Positions 26,751-35,977 of a stretch of DNA of 64,000 bases are shown here, in pieces. This DNA is from Undibacterium sp. (GTDB lineage: Bacteria > Pseudomonadota > Gammaproteobacteria > Burkholderiales > Burkholderiaceae_D). The DNA lies in contig JAUSNO010000036.1 in the NCBI GenBank assembly GCA_030645915.1, forward strand, positions 1 through 64,000. The letters are read 5' to 3'. Positions within the stretch are counted from its first letter, which is position 1. Every line of letters starts with the position of its first letter. The notes below the pieces were generated by a model. The model did not search any database. It saw only the letters and a program-made list of their open reading frames with translations, and was not told where the DNA came from. Position numbers and translations under genes: made by a program.

Positions 26751-26981
26751 TGGTGGACTTGGTCATTTTTGAGTTCTCTATTTTAAATTTTTTCTCAGGT
26801 TTATTTGAGATTGCAGGCCGGCGGTAGACCTGCGGCTAGTCCCGTTTGTGCGGGTCAATCACAACAACGAGATTGCGGAGGATAGGAATCGGTGCGTATG
26901 ACGCACCCTACGCTCCCTGAAACTCAACCGTTATTCAGCATCGGTATGCAAAGCTGGGATTGCATCCCAGCCTACAAACGA
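26751..26981. other. Intergenic region with two further short hairpins
   Basis: Besides palindrome copy D, this gap holds GGTGCGT-ATG-ACGCACC (26891-26907) and GCTGGGAT-TGC-ATCCCAGC (26953-26971). Both resemble short hairpin repeats followed by CCTAC-type tails that are scattered in many proteobacterial genomes. No gene is seen. Confidence 0.5.
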
Positions 26982-27425
26982 CTAAGCAATCTGCGATCTC
27001 GACAAGGTGTAATAAACCTCAACCGCATCCTTCATCTCACCGCGCGCCCAACCCTGCCGCTGATAAAAACGGTCGGCCCGCGTATTGGCAGCGGTACCTA
27101 AAGTCACCGTCTCATTACCCAGGCTAAACAGCCATTCAACCGCCAGCGCCAGCAAGGCCTTGCCAGCGCCCAGGCCCTCGCAATCTGGCCTGACAAACAA
27201 GGCCCAGATCGATGCGTCCTCTTTTGCGGCATAAGAAAAGGCGATGATCTCGCCCTCTCTTTCGCAGACCCAGCCACGCCCCAGCAGCTGAAGGTAATCT
27301 ACATACATTTGATACGGGACTCTGGCGGGATTCGATAACACGTTTTCTTTTACCGCCAGCCTGATTTCCATGAGGCGGGGAATATCGGCAACCGTCGCCA
27401 TTCTGTAATTGAGTTGATTCTTCAT
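26982..27425 (-). CDS. GNAT family N-acetyltransferase, small
   Basis: A 147-residue single-domain GNAT protein. The N-terminal YRMATVADIPRLMEIR strand-helix and FVRPDCEGLGAGKALL, which carries the acetyl-CoA pyrophosphate loop (E-G-L-G-A-G), are clear, and the C-terminal TRADRFYQRQGW is typical. The substrate is unknown. Its 3' end faces the M48 gene across a repeat-rich gap, and its upstream gap of 380 bases is shared with the M16 peptidase. Confidence 0.85.
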   Translation of the reverse strand: MKNQLNYRMATVADIPRLMEIRLAVKENVLSNPARVPYQMYVDYLQLLGRGWVCEREGEIIAFSYAAKEDASIWALFVRPDCEGLGAGKALLALAVEWLFSLGNETVTLGTAANTRADRFYQRQGWARGEMKDAVEVYYTLSRSQIA

Positions 27426-27807
27426 TTAATTATTTCAGCCTTATCAGTCACCTACACTTAGGACTCGTTAGCCGCCATTTTACATCGCCGATGCAATTGC
27501 TCATCTTGCACGGATACGATGTTGACGCTTGGCTTACCTGCAGCAGGCGCATTGGCACGCATTTTTTTGCAGCGTTATCCGGCCGTGTTGAAATCGGCCC
27601 TAAATCGCAGCCAAAGCAGATCGGCCTGCTCGGCGTTGAATAATGCAAGCGGCGAACTAAAAATCCCGGAGCCAGTCCAATAAAATTCGCCAGCAACGAA
27701 TAAAGACAAAATTATTCATCGTACTCCTGTTCTTTTTTCAATCTTGATTGCAAAAAAGCAATTTATCGTCTATTTTTCATCTTCGGTCCAACTATAGGAA
27801 AACATCC
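27426..27807. other. Divergent promoter region, no firm gene
   Basis: The gap lies between a minus GNAT gene and the plus M16 gene. A 50-codon plus-strand frame at 27491-27643 has protein-like composition but no ribosome site and no family I know; it could be a gene remnant. An overlapping minus frame of 82 codons looks no better. The promoters of both flanking genes must lie here, but no clear -35/-10 pair stands out. Confidence 0.4.
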
Positions 27808-30633
27808 GTGAAATTGATTACTGTACTCATGCTCAGCGCCGGCATTCTGTCACCTGGCCTCGCCTTCTCAGCAGATATTGCCGCCCCTGCGGCACCCGCC
27901 ACGCAGCAAAAAAGCCGCGCCCTGGCAGCGCCGGTCAAGGTGACTTCGGTCGAAGGCATTACCGAGTACCGGTTGGGCAATGGCATGCGCGTCATGCTTT
28001 TCCCTGATGCGAGTAAGCCTACGCTGACAACCAATATCATCTACATGGTGGGTTCACGTCACGAGAATTACGGCGAAACCGGGATGGCGCATTTGCTTGA
28101 GCATTTGCTGTTCAAGCCTAGCGCGAATTTCGGCGTCAAGAAAGGCACCAAGACACCGGTCGAGGTACTCAATTCCATCGGCGGCCAGTTCAACGGCACC
28201 ACCTGGTATGACCGCACCAATTACTACGCCACCTTCCCTGCCAATGAAGACAACTTAAAACAGATGCTGGCGGTGGAAGCGGACCGCATGGTCAACGCCG
28301 CCATTGACCAGAACGATCTGTGGAATACCAAGACCAACAAGGGCGAAATGACGGTCGTGCGCAACGAATTCGAAATGGGCGAAAGCGACCCTATCGGCGT
28401 CACCATGGAGCGCATCCAGGCGGTTGGTTACGACTGGCACAATTACGGCAAATCGACCATCGGTGCGCGCTCCGATATCGAGCAAGTCAACATCCCTCGC
28501 CTGAAGGCTTTTTACAAGAATTACTACCAGCCGGACAATGCCATCCTGATGGTCGCCGGCCGTTTTGACGAAGCCAAGATCCTCAAGCAAGTGAACGAAT
28601 TGTTTGGCCGCATCCCTAAACCCACGCGCGTGATCCAGCCCACCTACACGGCCGAGCCGACCCAGGATGGCGAACGCGCAGTGACGGTACGCCGTAGCGG
28701 CGGCACGCAGTTCGTGGGCGCAGGCTACCATGTGGCGCCTTCCGGCCATGCCGATGCGGTCGCCCTGTCTTTGCTGAACCGTATTCTGGTCGATGCACCT
28801 GGCGGCCGTTTGCATAAGGCTTTGGTCGAGACCAAATTGGCCACCAGCGTCGTCTCTGAAACAGTGAGCAATCTGGAGCCGGGCTATCGCATCTTCGGTG
28901 CCGTGGTCGCGAAAGACGCCAACCTGGACCTGACGCAAGACGCCATGTTGAAGGTGCTTGAAAATCTGAAATCGCAACCGGTTACGGAAGCCGAAGTCGC
29001 GCGCGCCAAGCAACAAGCCAACAAGAGCATAGAGCTGGCGACTGCCGATACGGCACGTCTGACTATCGCGCTGACTGAATCAATGGCGGCAGGCGACTGG
29101 CGACTGTTCTTCATGCAGCGCGATCAGATGGAAAAAGTCGATGCGGCAGCGGTACAGGCGGCCGCCATCAAATATCTGAAAGCAACCAATCGCACGCTGG
29201 GTCGCTTCATCCCTACCGATACAGTTGACCGCACTGAAGTGCCTGCAAAACCCGATGTCATGGCAATGGTGAACGGTTACGCTGGCCGTGCAGTTGTCGC
29301 GCAAGGTGAAGCGTTTGATCCTAGCCCGGCCAATGTGGAGGCGCGTACGCAGCGCTTCACTTTACCCGGCGGCTTGAAAGCAGCCCTGCTGCCTAAAAAG
29401 ACCAAGGGTGCGACCGTCAGCGTCGTCATGCAATTGCGCATGGGGACGGACGAAGCCTTACGCGGCAAGGCGGAAGCCGGCCAATTCACCGCCGGCATGC
29501 TGATGAGCGGCACCGAGCGTTTATCCCGTCAGGAAATCAAGGACGCATTCGACAAACTCAAGGCACAGGTGAGCGTGAATGGCAATGCGGAAGGCGTCAG
29601 CGCATCGATTACGGCAACGCGTGAAAACTTGCCGGCAGCGCTGGATTTATTAGCCGAAGTGTTGAAGAAATCGACTTTCCCTGCCAAGGAATTCCAGGAA
29701 AAGCAACTCGAGGCGATCAACAATGCTGAGCAAAATATCCCTGAACCGCAGCCGCTGGCATCAAACGCCATGTCACGCCTGATCGATGCGACACCGGTTG
29801 GCCATGTGCGTCACGTTGGCACCTTGCAGGAACAATTGGCCGAGACCAAGGCAGTCACGGTGGAGCAGGTCAAAGCCTTCCACACGGCTTTCTATGGCGC
29901 AGGTAACGCCAGCTTCTCTGCGGTGGGTGACTTTGATCCTGTTGCACTCAAAGCGCAACTGAGCAGCCTGTTTGGCAGCTGGAAAGCAACGCAAGACTAT
30001 GTACGCATACCCTATTTGATGAAGGCAACTGCAGGCGCCAAGATCGTATTGGAAACACCTGACAAGGCTAACAGCATGCTGTTGGCGGTTCAGCCTTTGC
30101 CGATGAAAGACAATGCCGAAAATTATCCTGCCTTGTTAATTGCCAATCATATCCTGGGCGGCGGCGCACTCAAGAGCCGTCTGGCGGACCGCATCCGTCA
30201 AAAAGAAGGTTTGTCGTATGGCGTTGGCTCACAGTTAAGTATGCGTGCGCTGGACCCAGCTGGTCTGTGGTTGGCCTACGCCATTAGCGCACCGCAAAAC
30301 ACGGCCAAGGTAGAAGCCGCTTTGCGTGAAGAAGTACAAAAAGCCATTACCGATGGCTTTACGGAAGAAGAACTGAGCGAAGCCAAGAAAGGCTGGAAAC
30401 AGTCGGCTGAAGTGGTTCGCACCCAAGACCCTTCGCTGGCCCGCCGCCTGGCTGCTTACCTGAGCATCGACCGCACCATGGCCTTTGACAAAGACCTGGA
30501 AGCGAAGGTCGCGGCATTGACGGTGGCACAAGTCAACGAGGCACTGCGTCAGAACCTGAAGGCAGCCAATCTGTCGATTATCAGCGCTGGTGATTTCGCC
30601 AAAGCTGTCAAGGATGCGGCTGCCAAGCCTTAA
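27808..30633 (+). CDS. M16-family (insulinase/pitrilysin-like) zinc peptidase, periplasmic
   Basis: A 941-residue protein with a signal peptide (VKLITVLMLSAG, cleavage near FSA) and two tandem M16 halves. The zinc site HLLEH (H-x-x-E-H) is in the first half. The second half lacks the inverted zinc motif, as is usual, but has the substrate-clamping region (KSRLADRIRQKEGLSYGV). Such proteins degrade short peptides in the periplasm. A GTG start at 27808 is chosen because AGGAAA precedes it and the signal peptide starts there; the frame is open to 27748. It is followed by a strong terminator. Confidence 0.9.
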   Translation: MKLITVLMLSAGILSPGLAFSADIAAPAAPATQQKSRALAAPVKVTSVEGITEYRLGNGMRVMLFPDASKPTLTTNIIYMVGSRHENYGETGMAHLLEHLLFKPSANFGVKKGTKTPVEVLNSIGGQFNGTTWYDRTNYYATFPANEDNLKQMLAVEADRMVNAAIDQNDLWNTKTNKGEMTVVRNEFEMGESDPIGVTMERIQAVGYDWHNYGKSTIGARSDIEQVNIPRLKAFYKNYYQPDNAILMVAGRFDEAKILKQVNELFGRIPKPTRVIQPTYTAEPTQDGERAVTVRRSGGTQFVGAGYHVAPSGHADAVALSLLNRILVDAPGGRLHKALVETKLATSVVSETVSNLEPGYRIFGAVVAKDANLDLTQDAMLKVLENLKSQPVTEAEVARAKQQANKSIELATADTARLTIALTESMAAGDWRLFFMQRDQMEKVDAAAVQAAAIKYLKATNRTLGRFIPTDTVDRTEVPAKPDVMAMVNGYAGRAVVAQGEAFDPSPANVEARTQRFTLPGGLKAALLPKKTKGATVSVVMQLRMGTDEALRGKAEAGQFTAGMLMSGTERLSRQEIKDAFDKLKAQVSVNGNAEGVSASITATRENLPAALDLLAEVLKKSTFPAKEFQEKQLEAINNAEQNIPEPQPLASNAMSRLIDATPVGHVRHVGTLQEQLAETKAVTVEQVKAFHTAFYGAGNASFSAVGDFDPVALKAQLSSLFGSWKATQDYVRIPYLMKATAGAKIVLETPDKANSMLLAVQPLPMKDNAENYPALLIANHILGGGALKSRLADRIRQKEGLSYGVGSQLSMRALDPAGLWLAYAISAPQNTAKVEAALREEVQKAITDGFTEEELSEAKKGWKQSAEVVRTQDPSLARRLAAYLSIDRTMAFDKDLEAKVAALTVAQVNEALRQNLKAANLSIISAGDFAKAVKDAAAKP

Positions 30634-30656
30634 ACCAAGCTAAATAAATGCAGCAA

Positions 30657-30696
30657 TAAAAAAGGCAGGCTCATTCTTGAGTCTGCCTTTTTTTTA
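30657..30696. terminator. Bidirectional intrinsic terminator
   Basis: AAAGGCAG and CTCA pair with TGAG and CTGCCTTT around TTCT, flanked by an A-run on the left and TTTTTTTT on the right. It serves the M16 gene on plus and the rhodanese gene on minus. Confidence 0.85.
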
Positions 30697-30772
30697 CCTT
30701 GCGCTCGATAGCGCCTGAAACTCACCAGTTACTTGCCGAAGCATGCATTCACCTGGCCTCAATTAGCGCAAA

Positions 30773-31195
30773 TTAACGCAATTGAGCGCCAGTGACCACA
30801 GGCAAGCCCGCTTTTTGCCAGGCGATCATGCCGCCGCCCACATTTACCGCAGCACTGAATCCGGCTTGTTCCAGCAATTTCAGCGCTTCCGCTGAACGCC
30901 GGCCCGAACGGCAGATCAAGGCGACCGGTTTACTCTTGTCCGCCCCGATTTCCAGCAAGCGGTGCTTGAGCTGACCGAGCGGAATGAGGGTACTGCCAGC
31001 CACATGCGACTCGGCATATTCGCTGACTTCACGCACGTCGAGCAACAACGCACCGGCGTCATGCATGACAAGCGCCTGCTTCACATCCACGGTCTTTGCA
31101 ACTTCAGCAGCGGCCAAGACGGCACCGGAGGTCGCGAGCGTCATCAGTGCAAGAACCAAGAGCGATTGAACTAGTTTTATTTTCATTATTGACAC
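30773..31195 (-). CDS. Exported rhodanese-domain protein
   Basis: A 140-residue protein with a signal peptide (cleavage near residue 28, after LA) and one rhodanese domain. The active-site loop is CRSGRRS with the catalytic Cys, and VDVKQAL followed by LLDVREVSEYAESH is the domain's entry. It probably transfers sulfur or acts as a thiol carrier in the periplasm; the partner is unknown. It follows metF in the same direction, separated by the degenerate palindrome copy E. Confidence 0.88.
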   Translation of the reverse strand: MSIMKIKLVQSLLVLALMTLATSGAVLAAAEVAKTVDVKQALVMHDAGALLLDVREVSEYAESHVAGSTLIPLGQLKHRLLEIGADKSKPVALICRSGRRSAEALKLLEQAGFSAAVNVGGGMIAWQKAGLPVVTGAQLR

Positions 31196-31257
31196 CTATT
31201 TTGCACTACAAAAAATGTCCTTTAACATGAGGCCATTCACCTAGCCAAGGATTAAAT

Positions 31258-31328
31258 TTGCAGACGCACTATCCATGCGCCTTTACAAGCCATTTCGCGC
31301 TACAAGCCGCATCCAGATTGCGTGTTCT
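31258..31328. repeat. Dispersed palindrome copy E (degenerate)
   Basis: AGACGCACTATCCATGCG on the left and GCCGCATCC then AGATTGCGTGTT on the right keep the family's pattern, but the inner stem is poor. It lies between metF and the rhodanese gene, both on minus, so this is the one clear copy between genes of the same direction on that strand. Confidence 0.6.
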
Positions 31329-31337
31329 ATTTAAAAA

Positions 31338-32165
31338 TCACACCAGTCGCTGCCAGATCGCAGTCGTAGCCGCAGCCTGGTTCAACGAATAAAAATGCAA
31401 GCCGGGCGCACCGCCAGCCAACAGGCGCTCGCACAAATGCGTCACCACATCCAGACCGAAAGCCTTGATGGAGGCGCTGTCGTCGCCATAACTGGCCAAT
31501 TTCAAGCGTACCCAGCGCGGTATCTCGGCGCCGCACATTTCTGAAAAACGGAGCAGCTGACTGCTATTGGTGATCGGCATGATGCCCGCCACGATAGGTG
31601 CCGTGACACCGGCTTTTTGCGCCTGCTCGACGAACTGAAAATAGGCGTCGGCATTGTAAAAATACTGCGTGATCGCGGCGTTGGCACCCGCCTGCATCTT
31701 GCGCACGAAGCTTTGCAGATCATCCTGCGGCGAACGGGCCTGCGGATGCATTTCCGGATAGGCGGCGACTTCGATATGAAACCAGTCGCCCGTTTCTGCG
31801 CGGATAAATTCAACCAGTTCATTGGCATAGCGAAATTCACCGCCCATGCCATAGCCACTCGGCAAATCACCGCGCAGGGCGACCAGACGGCGAATGTCGT
31901 GCGACTGATATTGCCGCAATATCTCACGGATCGATTCGCGCGTACCGCCGACGCAGGACAGATGCGGTGCCGCATCAAAACCTTCCTGGCGGATCTCGAC
32001 TACAGTATCCAGGGTGCCTTGCTGAGTCGTACCGCCGGCACCAAAAGTCACCGAGAAATACTTGGGTTGCAGCGCAGCCAGCTTGGCGCGCGTGAGGCGC
32101 AGTTTTTCTGTGCCTTCCGCCGTTTTTGGCGGGAAAAATTCTATGCTGAAATTATGTGCAGACAT
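31338..32165 (-). CDS. metF: Methylenetetrahydrofolate reductase
   Basis: A 275-residue flavoenzyme that reduces 5,10-methylene-THF to 5-methyl-THF for methionine synthesis. It is a TIM barrel with N-terminal FSIEFFPPKT, VTFGAGGTT, the folate/FAD segment ALRGDLP and QYFYNAD. It is of the short bacterial type. Its start overlaps the stop of the holin-like gene by one base (TAATG), and ahcY lies upstream in the same direction, so the SAH riboswitch ahead of ahcY may control it too. Confidence 0.95.
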   Translation of the reverse strand: MSAHNFSIEFFPPKTAEGTEKLRLTRAKLAALQPKYFSVTFGAGGTTQQGTLDTVVEIRQEGFDAAPHLSCVGGTRESIREILRQYQSHDIRRLVALRGDLPSGYGMGGEFRYANELVEFIRAETGDWFHIEVAAYPEMHPQARSPQDDLQSFVRKMQAGANAAITQYFYNADAYFQFVEQAQKAGVTAPIVAGIMPITNSSQLLRFSEMCGAEIPRWVRLKLASYGDDSASIKAFGLDVVTHLCERLLAGGAPGLHFYSLNQAAATTAIWQRLV

Positions 32166-32506
32166 TATTTTTGCAGAAGTAAAGTAGAGAGAGTCCAGGA
32201 GATAACGCTATACAGCAGCGCACCGCCGACTGCGGCCCAGAATCCGGCGACATGAAATCCATCGACCAGATTTGCCACCCCCCAGAACATCAAGCCGTTG
32301 ATGACAAAGATGAACAAGCCCATGGTCAGCACGGTGACTGGCAATGTCAAAATCAACAGAATCGGACGAATGATGGTATTCACAAAGCCCAGCACCACCG
32401 CCACAATGAGGGCCGTACCGAAACTGTCTATCGATACGGAATGCATCAGGTAGGGCAAGGCGAGTAAAGCCAGGGCGTTGATCAACCAGGTTGCTAAGAG
32501 GCGCAT
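32165..32506 (-). CDS. Small four-helix membrane protein, phage-holin-4 (YvlD-like) family
   Basis: A 113-residue inner-membrane protein with four hydrophobic helices. The motif GFVNTIIRPILLILTLPVTV, followed by FVINGLMFW, marks the Phage_holin_4_2 family. Despite the name these are chromosomal and their role is unknown. A GGAGAG site precedes the ATG at 32506; the frame is open further, but that part crosses the hairpin after ahcY. It is commonly found between ahcY and metF in Burkholderiales, so a link with the methyl cycle is only positional. Confidence 0.85.
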   Translation of the reverse strand: MRLLATWLINALALLALPYLMHSVSIDSFGTALIVAVVLGFVNTIIRPILLILTLPVTVLTMGLFIFVINGLMFWGVANLVDGFHVAGFWAAVGGALLYSVISWTLSTLLLQK

Positions 32507-32528
32507 GATCTCTCCAAATTCGGTTAAA

Positions 32529-32553
32529 CCCCTCCCCCGCAAGCGGGAGAGGA
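32529..32553. repeat. GC-rich hairpin between ahcY and the holin-like gene
   Basis: CCTCCCCCGC-AAGC-GGGAGAGG forms a short strong stem without a U-tract. Its composition resembles the decayed segment near 232-252. It may attenuate ahcY transcripts or protect their 3' ends. Confidence 0.45.
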
Positions 32554-32561
32554 GCGTGACA

Positions 32562-33998
32562 TTAATAGCGGTAGTGTTCAGGCTTGTAAGGGCCGGATTT
32601 GGCAACACCGATATAGTTGGCTTGCTCGTCAGTCAAGACGCTCAGTTGCGCATTGAGTGTCTTCAGTTGCAGGCGTGCGACTTTTTCATCCAGATGTTTC
32701 GGCAAGGTATACACGCCGACAGGATACTGTGATGTATTGGCAAACAATTCGATTTGCGCGATGGTCTGATTCGCGAACGAAGAACTCATCACATACGACG
32801 GATGGCCGGTACCGCAACCCAAGTTAACCAGACGGCCTTCTGCCAGCAGGATGATGCGTTTTCCGTCAGGAAAAATCACGTGATCGACTTGCGGCTTGAT
32901 GTTATCCCACTGATATTTCTTGATTGAAGCAACGTCGATCTCGTTATCAAAGTGACCGATATTGCAGACGATGGCATTGTTTTTCATCTTCAGCATGTGT
33001 TCATGGCTGATGACGTGGTAGTTACCGGTCGTGGTCACAAATATATCGCCGAATTCGGCCGCATATTCCATCGTCACCACGCGGAAACCTTCCATCGCCG
33101 CCTGCAAGGCGCAGATAGGATCGATTTCTGTGACCCACACCTGTGCAGACAGGGCACGCATGGCCTGGCAGCAACCCTTGCCTACATCACCGTAACCGGC
33201 GATGACGGCAACCTTGCCGGCGATCATGACGTCGGTCGCGCGCTTGATGCCATCGACCAGCGATTCACGGCAACCGTACAGATTGTCGAACTTGGATTTA
33301 GTCACGGAATCGTTGACGTTAATCGCCGGGAAAGCCAGCTTGCCTTCCTTGTGCATCTGATACAAACGGTGTACGCCGGTGGTGGTTTCTTCGGTCACGC
33401 CCAGGATATGCGGCAAACGCTTGGAATACCAATCCGGCTCCGCTTTCAGGTGCGATTTGATGGCATTGAACAGGCAGATTTCTTCTTCCGAACCCGGATT
33501 GGCCAGCACGGAGATATCTTTTTCTGCGCGGCTACCCAGATGCAATAACAAAGTGGCATCGCCGCCATCGTCAAGGATCATGTTGGAAAAGCCACCGTCT
33601 TTCCATTCAAAGATACGGTGGGTGAAATCCCAGTATTCGTCCAGATTCTCGCCCTTGAAGGCAAACACAGGCGTGCCGCCGTCGGCAATCGCCGCTGCTG
33701 CATGATCTTGTGTGGAGTAAATATTGCAGGAAGCCCAACGTACCTGCGCGCCCAGCGCTTTCAAGGTTTCGATCAGCACCGCAGTCTGGATCGTCATGTG
33801 CAATGAGCCGGTAATGCGTGCGCCGCGCAGAGGCTGTGTGAGCGCGAATTCTTCACGAATCGCCATCAGGCCAGGCATTTCTGTTTCGGCAATACTGATT
33901 TCTTTGCGGCCCCAATCAGCCAGGCTGAGATCGGCAACAAGGAAATCCTGCGTTGAGTCTTGGGTAGTAGCTTGAGTAGTCATTGTGGTGGCGTTCAT
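32562..33998 (-). CDS. ahcY: S-adenosylhomocysteine hydrolase
   Basis: A 478-residue NAD-dependent enzyme that splits SAH into adenosine and homocysteine, relieving product inhibition of methyltransferases. Motifs seen are [13 protein letters not shown] (active site), the Rossmann loop GYGDVGKG and the C-terminal KPEHYRY. It has the roughly 40-residue insert usual in bacterial and plant forms. An ATG at 33998 has GGAGG five bases upstream; a GTG one codon earlier is not needed. It is preceded by an SAH riboswitch. Confidence 0.97.
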   Translation of the reverse strand: MNATTMTTQATTQDSTQDFLVADLSLADWGRKEISIAETEMPGLMAIREEFALTQPLRGARITGSLHMTIQTAVLIETLKALGAQVRWASCNIYSTQDHAAAAIADGGTPVFAFKGENLDEYWDFTHRIFEWKDGGFSNMILDDGGDATLLLHLGSRAEKDISVLANPGSEEEICLFNAIKSHLKAEPDWYSKRLPHILGVTEETTTGVHRLYQMHKEGKLAFPAINVNDSVTKSKFDNLYGCRESLVDGIKRATDVMIAGKVAVIAGYGDVGKGCCQAMRALSAQVWVTEIDPICALQAAMEGFRVVTMEYAAEFGDIFVTTTGNYHVISHEHMLKMKNNAIVCNIGHFDNEIDVASIKKYQWDNIKPQVDHVIFPDGKRIILLAEGRLVNLGCGTGHPSYVMSSSFANQTIAQIELFANTSQYPVGVYTLPKHLDEKVARLQLKTLNAQLSVLTDEQANYIGVAKSGPYKPEHYRY

Positions 33999-34023
33999 CA
34001 CGCCCTCCTTTCGATTGAAAAAA

Positions 34024-34096
34024 GTAACGTGAGCGCGGTTGTGATGATTCCAAGCCTGGCAGAGTAGCTAGACTCTGTCGCAACGCTCCTTGGAAG
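34024..34096 (-). ncRNA. SAH riboswitch
   Basis: On the minus strand the leader has UUCCAAG pairing with CUUGGAA, an inner CAGAGU/ACUCUG hairpin, the conserved GCGUUGCGAC and GCCAGGCUUGG segments, and a pseudoknot GAGCG with CGCUC. This is the known SAH riboswitch fold, which turns on SAH recycling genes when SAH builds up. It ends about 15 bases before the ahcY ribosome site, so the control could be translational. The match is by recognition of conserved segments and pairing, not by a model search. Confidence 0.9.
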
Positions 34097-34204
34097 ACCC
34101 GAAGTATAACGCAAATGCGCAAACCGGTTATCGAATGTTGTGCCGCGCCTTAAAGAATGCGATATTCTAGCGTCCACTTGTTGGCATTGTTCCAGGAGAT
34201 CTCT

Positions 34205-35299
34205 ATGCAACAAACCACCGCATCGTTATGGCAAAAAATCTGGACCAACGGCGTCTTGCCCTTGCGCTTCTTGCTGATACTGATCGTCCCCTTGTCCCTG
34301 GTAGATGCCGTCCGCTTTGGACGGGACAGCGGCATGCCCAATTTATTTGCGTTATGGCCGATCTTCCTCAACTTCGGCTTACTGTCGATGATCGACTATG
34401 TGGTGGGCAAAGACAAATCCCAACCGGCTGAAAACGCACGGCAAATCCGTTTGTATCGCTGGATAACATTGGCTGCATTGCCCGCTCACATGCTGGCGCT
34501 GTGGTGGGGATTGCATGTCTACACCAGCGCCAATTTTGACTGGACAGGCAAGCTAGGCTGGATGCTTTCGGTCGGCGCGGTATCGGGTACGCTGGCCATC
34601 ACTGCGGCGCACGAACTGATCCACAAACAAAGTAAATTGGAACAGTGGGTAGGCGGCATACTCCTGTCTTCGGTCTGCTATGGCGGCTTCAAGATCGAGC
34701 ACATCTACGGCCATCACGTGCATGTATCGACACCGCAAGACGCCTCTTCTGCCCGCTATGGCCAGAGCGTGTATCACTTCCTGCCAAGGGCCGTTTATTT
34801 CAATACGCGCAACGCCTGGCGACTGGAAGCGGCCCGCCTGAAGCGTCATAAGTTATCGCAGTGGCACAATGAAATGCTGCGCTGGACGCTGTTTTCAATC
34901 GCCTTTGCGCTGGCGGCATATGCACTAGCTGGCGTCGCAGGCGTAGTATTTTTTATCGGACAATCGGTGGTCGCGTTTTGCGAACTGGAAGTGATCAATT
35001 ACGTAGAGCATTACGGTCTGGAACGGCAAAAAACCGAACATGGCTATGAGCGTGTACGGCCTGAACATTCATGGAATTCCAGCTATCGGATGATGAACTG
35101 GTTCTTGCTTAACCTGGCGCGACATTCGGATCATCACGCCTATGCATCGCGCCGTTACCAGGAGTTGCGCCACTTTGAAGAAGCGCCGCAACTGCCTGGC
35201 GGATATGGTGCGATGGTGGTGCTGGCGCTGATACCGCCGCTATGGTTTCGCGTCATACACCCGCGCATGCCAGGACGCGGAAATCATGTCGCGCCCTAG
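34205..35299 (+). CDS. AlkB-type membrane fatty acid/alkane hydroxylase
   Basis: A 364-residue integral-membrane di-iron protein. The histidine boxes are HELIH (136-140), HIYGHHVH (166-173), NYVEHYG (265-271) and HSDHHA (307-312), matching alkane 1-monooxygenases. These hydroxylate the terminal carbon of alkanes or related chains with rubredoxin electrons. No rubredoxin gene adjoins it, so the substrate may not be an alkane. An ATG at 34205 has AGGAG seven bases upstream. It is divergent from ahcY, an unusual neighbour. Confidence 0.88.
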   Translation: MQQTTASLWQKIWTNGVLPLRFLLILIVPLSLVDAVRFGRDSGMPNLFALWPIFLNFGLLSMIDYVVGKDKSQPAENARQIRLYRWITLAALPAHMLALWWGLHVYTSANFDWTGKLGWMLSVGAVSGTLAITAAHELIHKQSKLEQWVGGILLSSVCYGGFKIEHIYGHHVHVSTPQDASSARYGQSVYHFLPRAVYFNTRNAWRLEAARLKRHKLSQWHNEMLRWTLFSIAFALAAYALAGVAGVVFFIGQSVVAFCELEVINYVEHYGLERQKTEHGYERVRPEHSWNSSYRMMNWFLLNLARHSDHHAYASRRYQELRHFEEAPQLPGGYGAMVVLALIPPLWFRVIHPRMPGRGNHVAP

Positions 35300-35398
35300 T
35301 TACCCTTGACACACATAGGGAGTATAGGCAAAAACCATGCCGTTCACACATATTTTACGTGCGAGAAAAAATATACCCACGGGGAGTATATTAATAGA
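35300..35398. other. Short convergent gap with a repeated GGGAGTATA
   Basis: GGGAGTATA occurs at about 35319 and again at about 35382, 63 bases apart, in otherwise AT-rich DNA between the convergent hydroxylase and apt genes. The meaning is unknown, and no terminator hairpin is clear. Confidence 0.35.
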
Positions 35399-35941
35399 TT
35401 AATGCCCGTCAAAATCACATACGGTGTATAAGGGCAAGCCGCTGGATTTAATCAATTTGGAGCCGCCCAGCTCAGGCAGATCAACGATCACCGCCCCCTC
35501 GACCACGACCGCGCCCAGACGATCCAGCAGTTTTCTTCCCGCCATCATGGTGCCGCCGGTGGCAATCAGGTCGTCGATCAGCACCACCCTGTCACCCGCT
35601 TTACAGGCGTCGGCATGCAACTCTACCGTGGCGCTGCCGTATTCAAGCTCGTATTCTTCCGACACCGTTTTAAACGGCAGCTTGCCTTTTTTTCGGATAG
35701 GCACAAAACCAAGATTAAGCTCGTATGCCACCACCGAACCGATAATGAATCCGCGCGCATCCAGGCCTGCGATCAGATCGAGATCGGCGTCCATATAGCG
35801 ATGCACGAACATATCGATCAAGACGCGAAACGTCTTGGGATTTTGCAGCAGCGGGGTGATGTCACGAAACATGACGCCTTCAATCGGCCAATCAGGGACG
35901 GTGCGGATATGTTCTTTGATGTAGTCGGAAGCGCTCAACAT
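35399..35941 (-). CDS. apt: Adenine phosphoribosyltransferase
   Basis: A 180-residue cytoplasmic enzyme of purine salvage (adenine plus PRPP to AMP). The PRPP loop [14 protein letters not shown], the N-terminal FRDITPLL and the ARGFIIG loop are all present. Length is normal. It lies 36 bases after the antiporter gene on the same strand. It also removes adenine arising from methylthioadenosine and adenosine turnover, but no regulatory link with ahcY is visible. Confidence 0.95.
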   Translation of the reverse strand: MLSASDYIKEHIRTVPDWPIEGVMFRDITPLLQNPKTFRVLIDMFVHRYMDADLDLIAGLDARGFIIGSVVAYELNLGFVPIRKKGKLPFKTVSEEYELEYGSATVELHADACKAGDRVVLIDDLIATGGTMMAGRKLLDRLGAVVVEGAVIVDLPELGGSKLIKSSGLPLYTVCDFDGH

Positions 35942-35977
35942 TATTTATTTTCCTTTTAAATGAATACTTATTAGTGT

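Noticed and set aside
27491-27643. 50-codon plus frame that looks protein-like
   Set aside because: No ribosome site and no recognisable family; kept only as a note in the intergenic entry.
28255-29016. 253-codon minus frame
   Set aside because: It is antisense to the M16 peptidase, is His/Arg/Gln-rich and has no family motif.
32165-32506. Holin-type name suggesting a prophage
   Set aside because: It is a chromosomal four-helix family in a conserved metabolic context; no phage genes are near.
35300-35398. GGGAGTATA direct repeats as a possible CRISPR or iteron
   Set aside because: Only two short copies, with no regular spacer.
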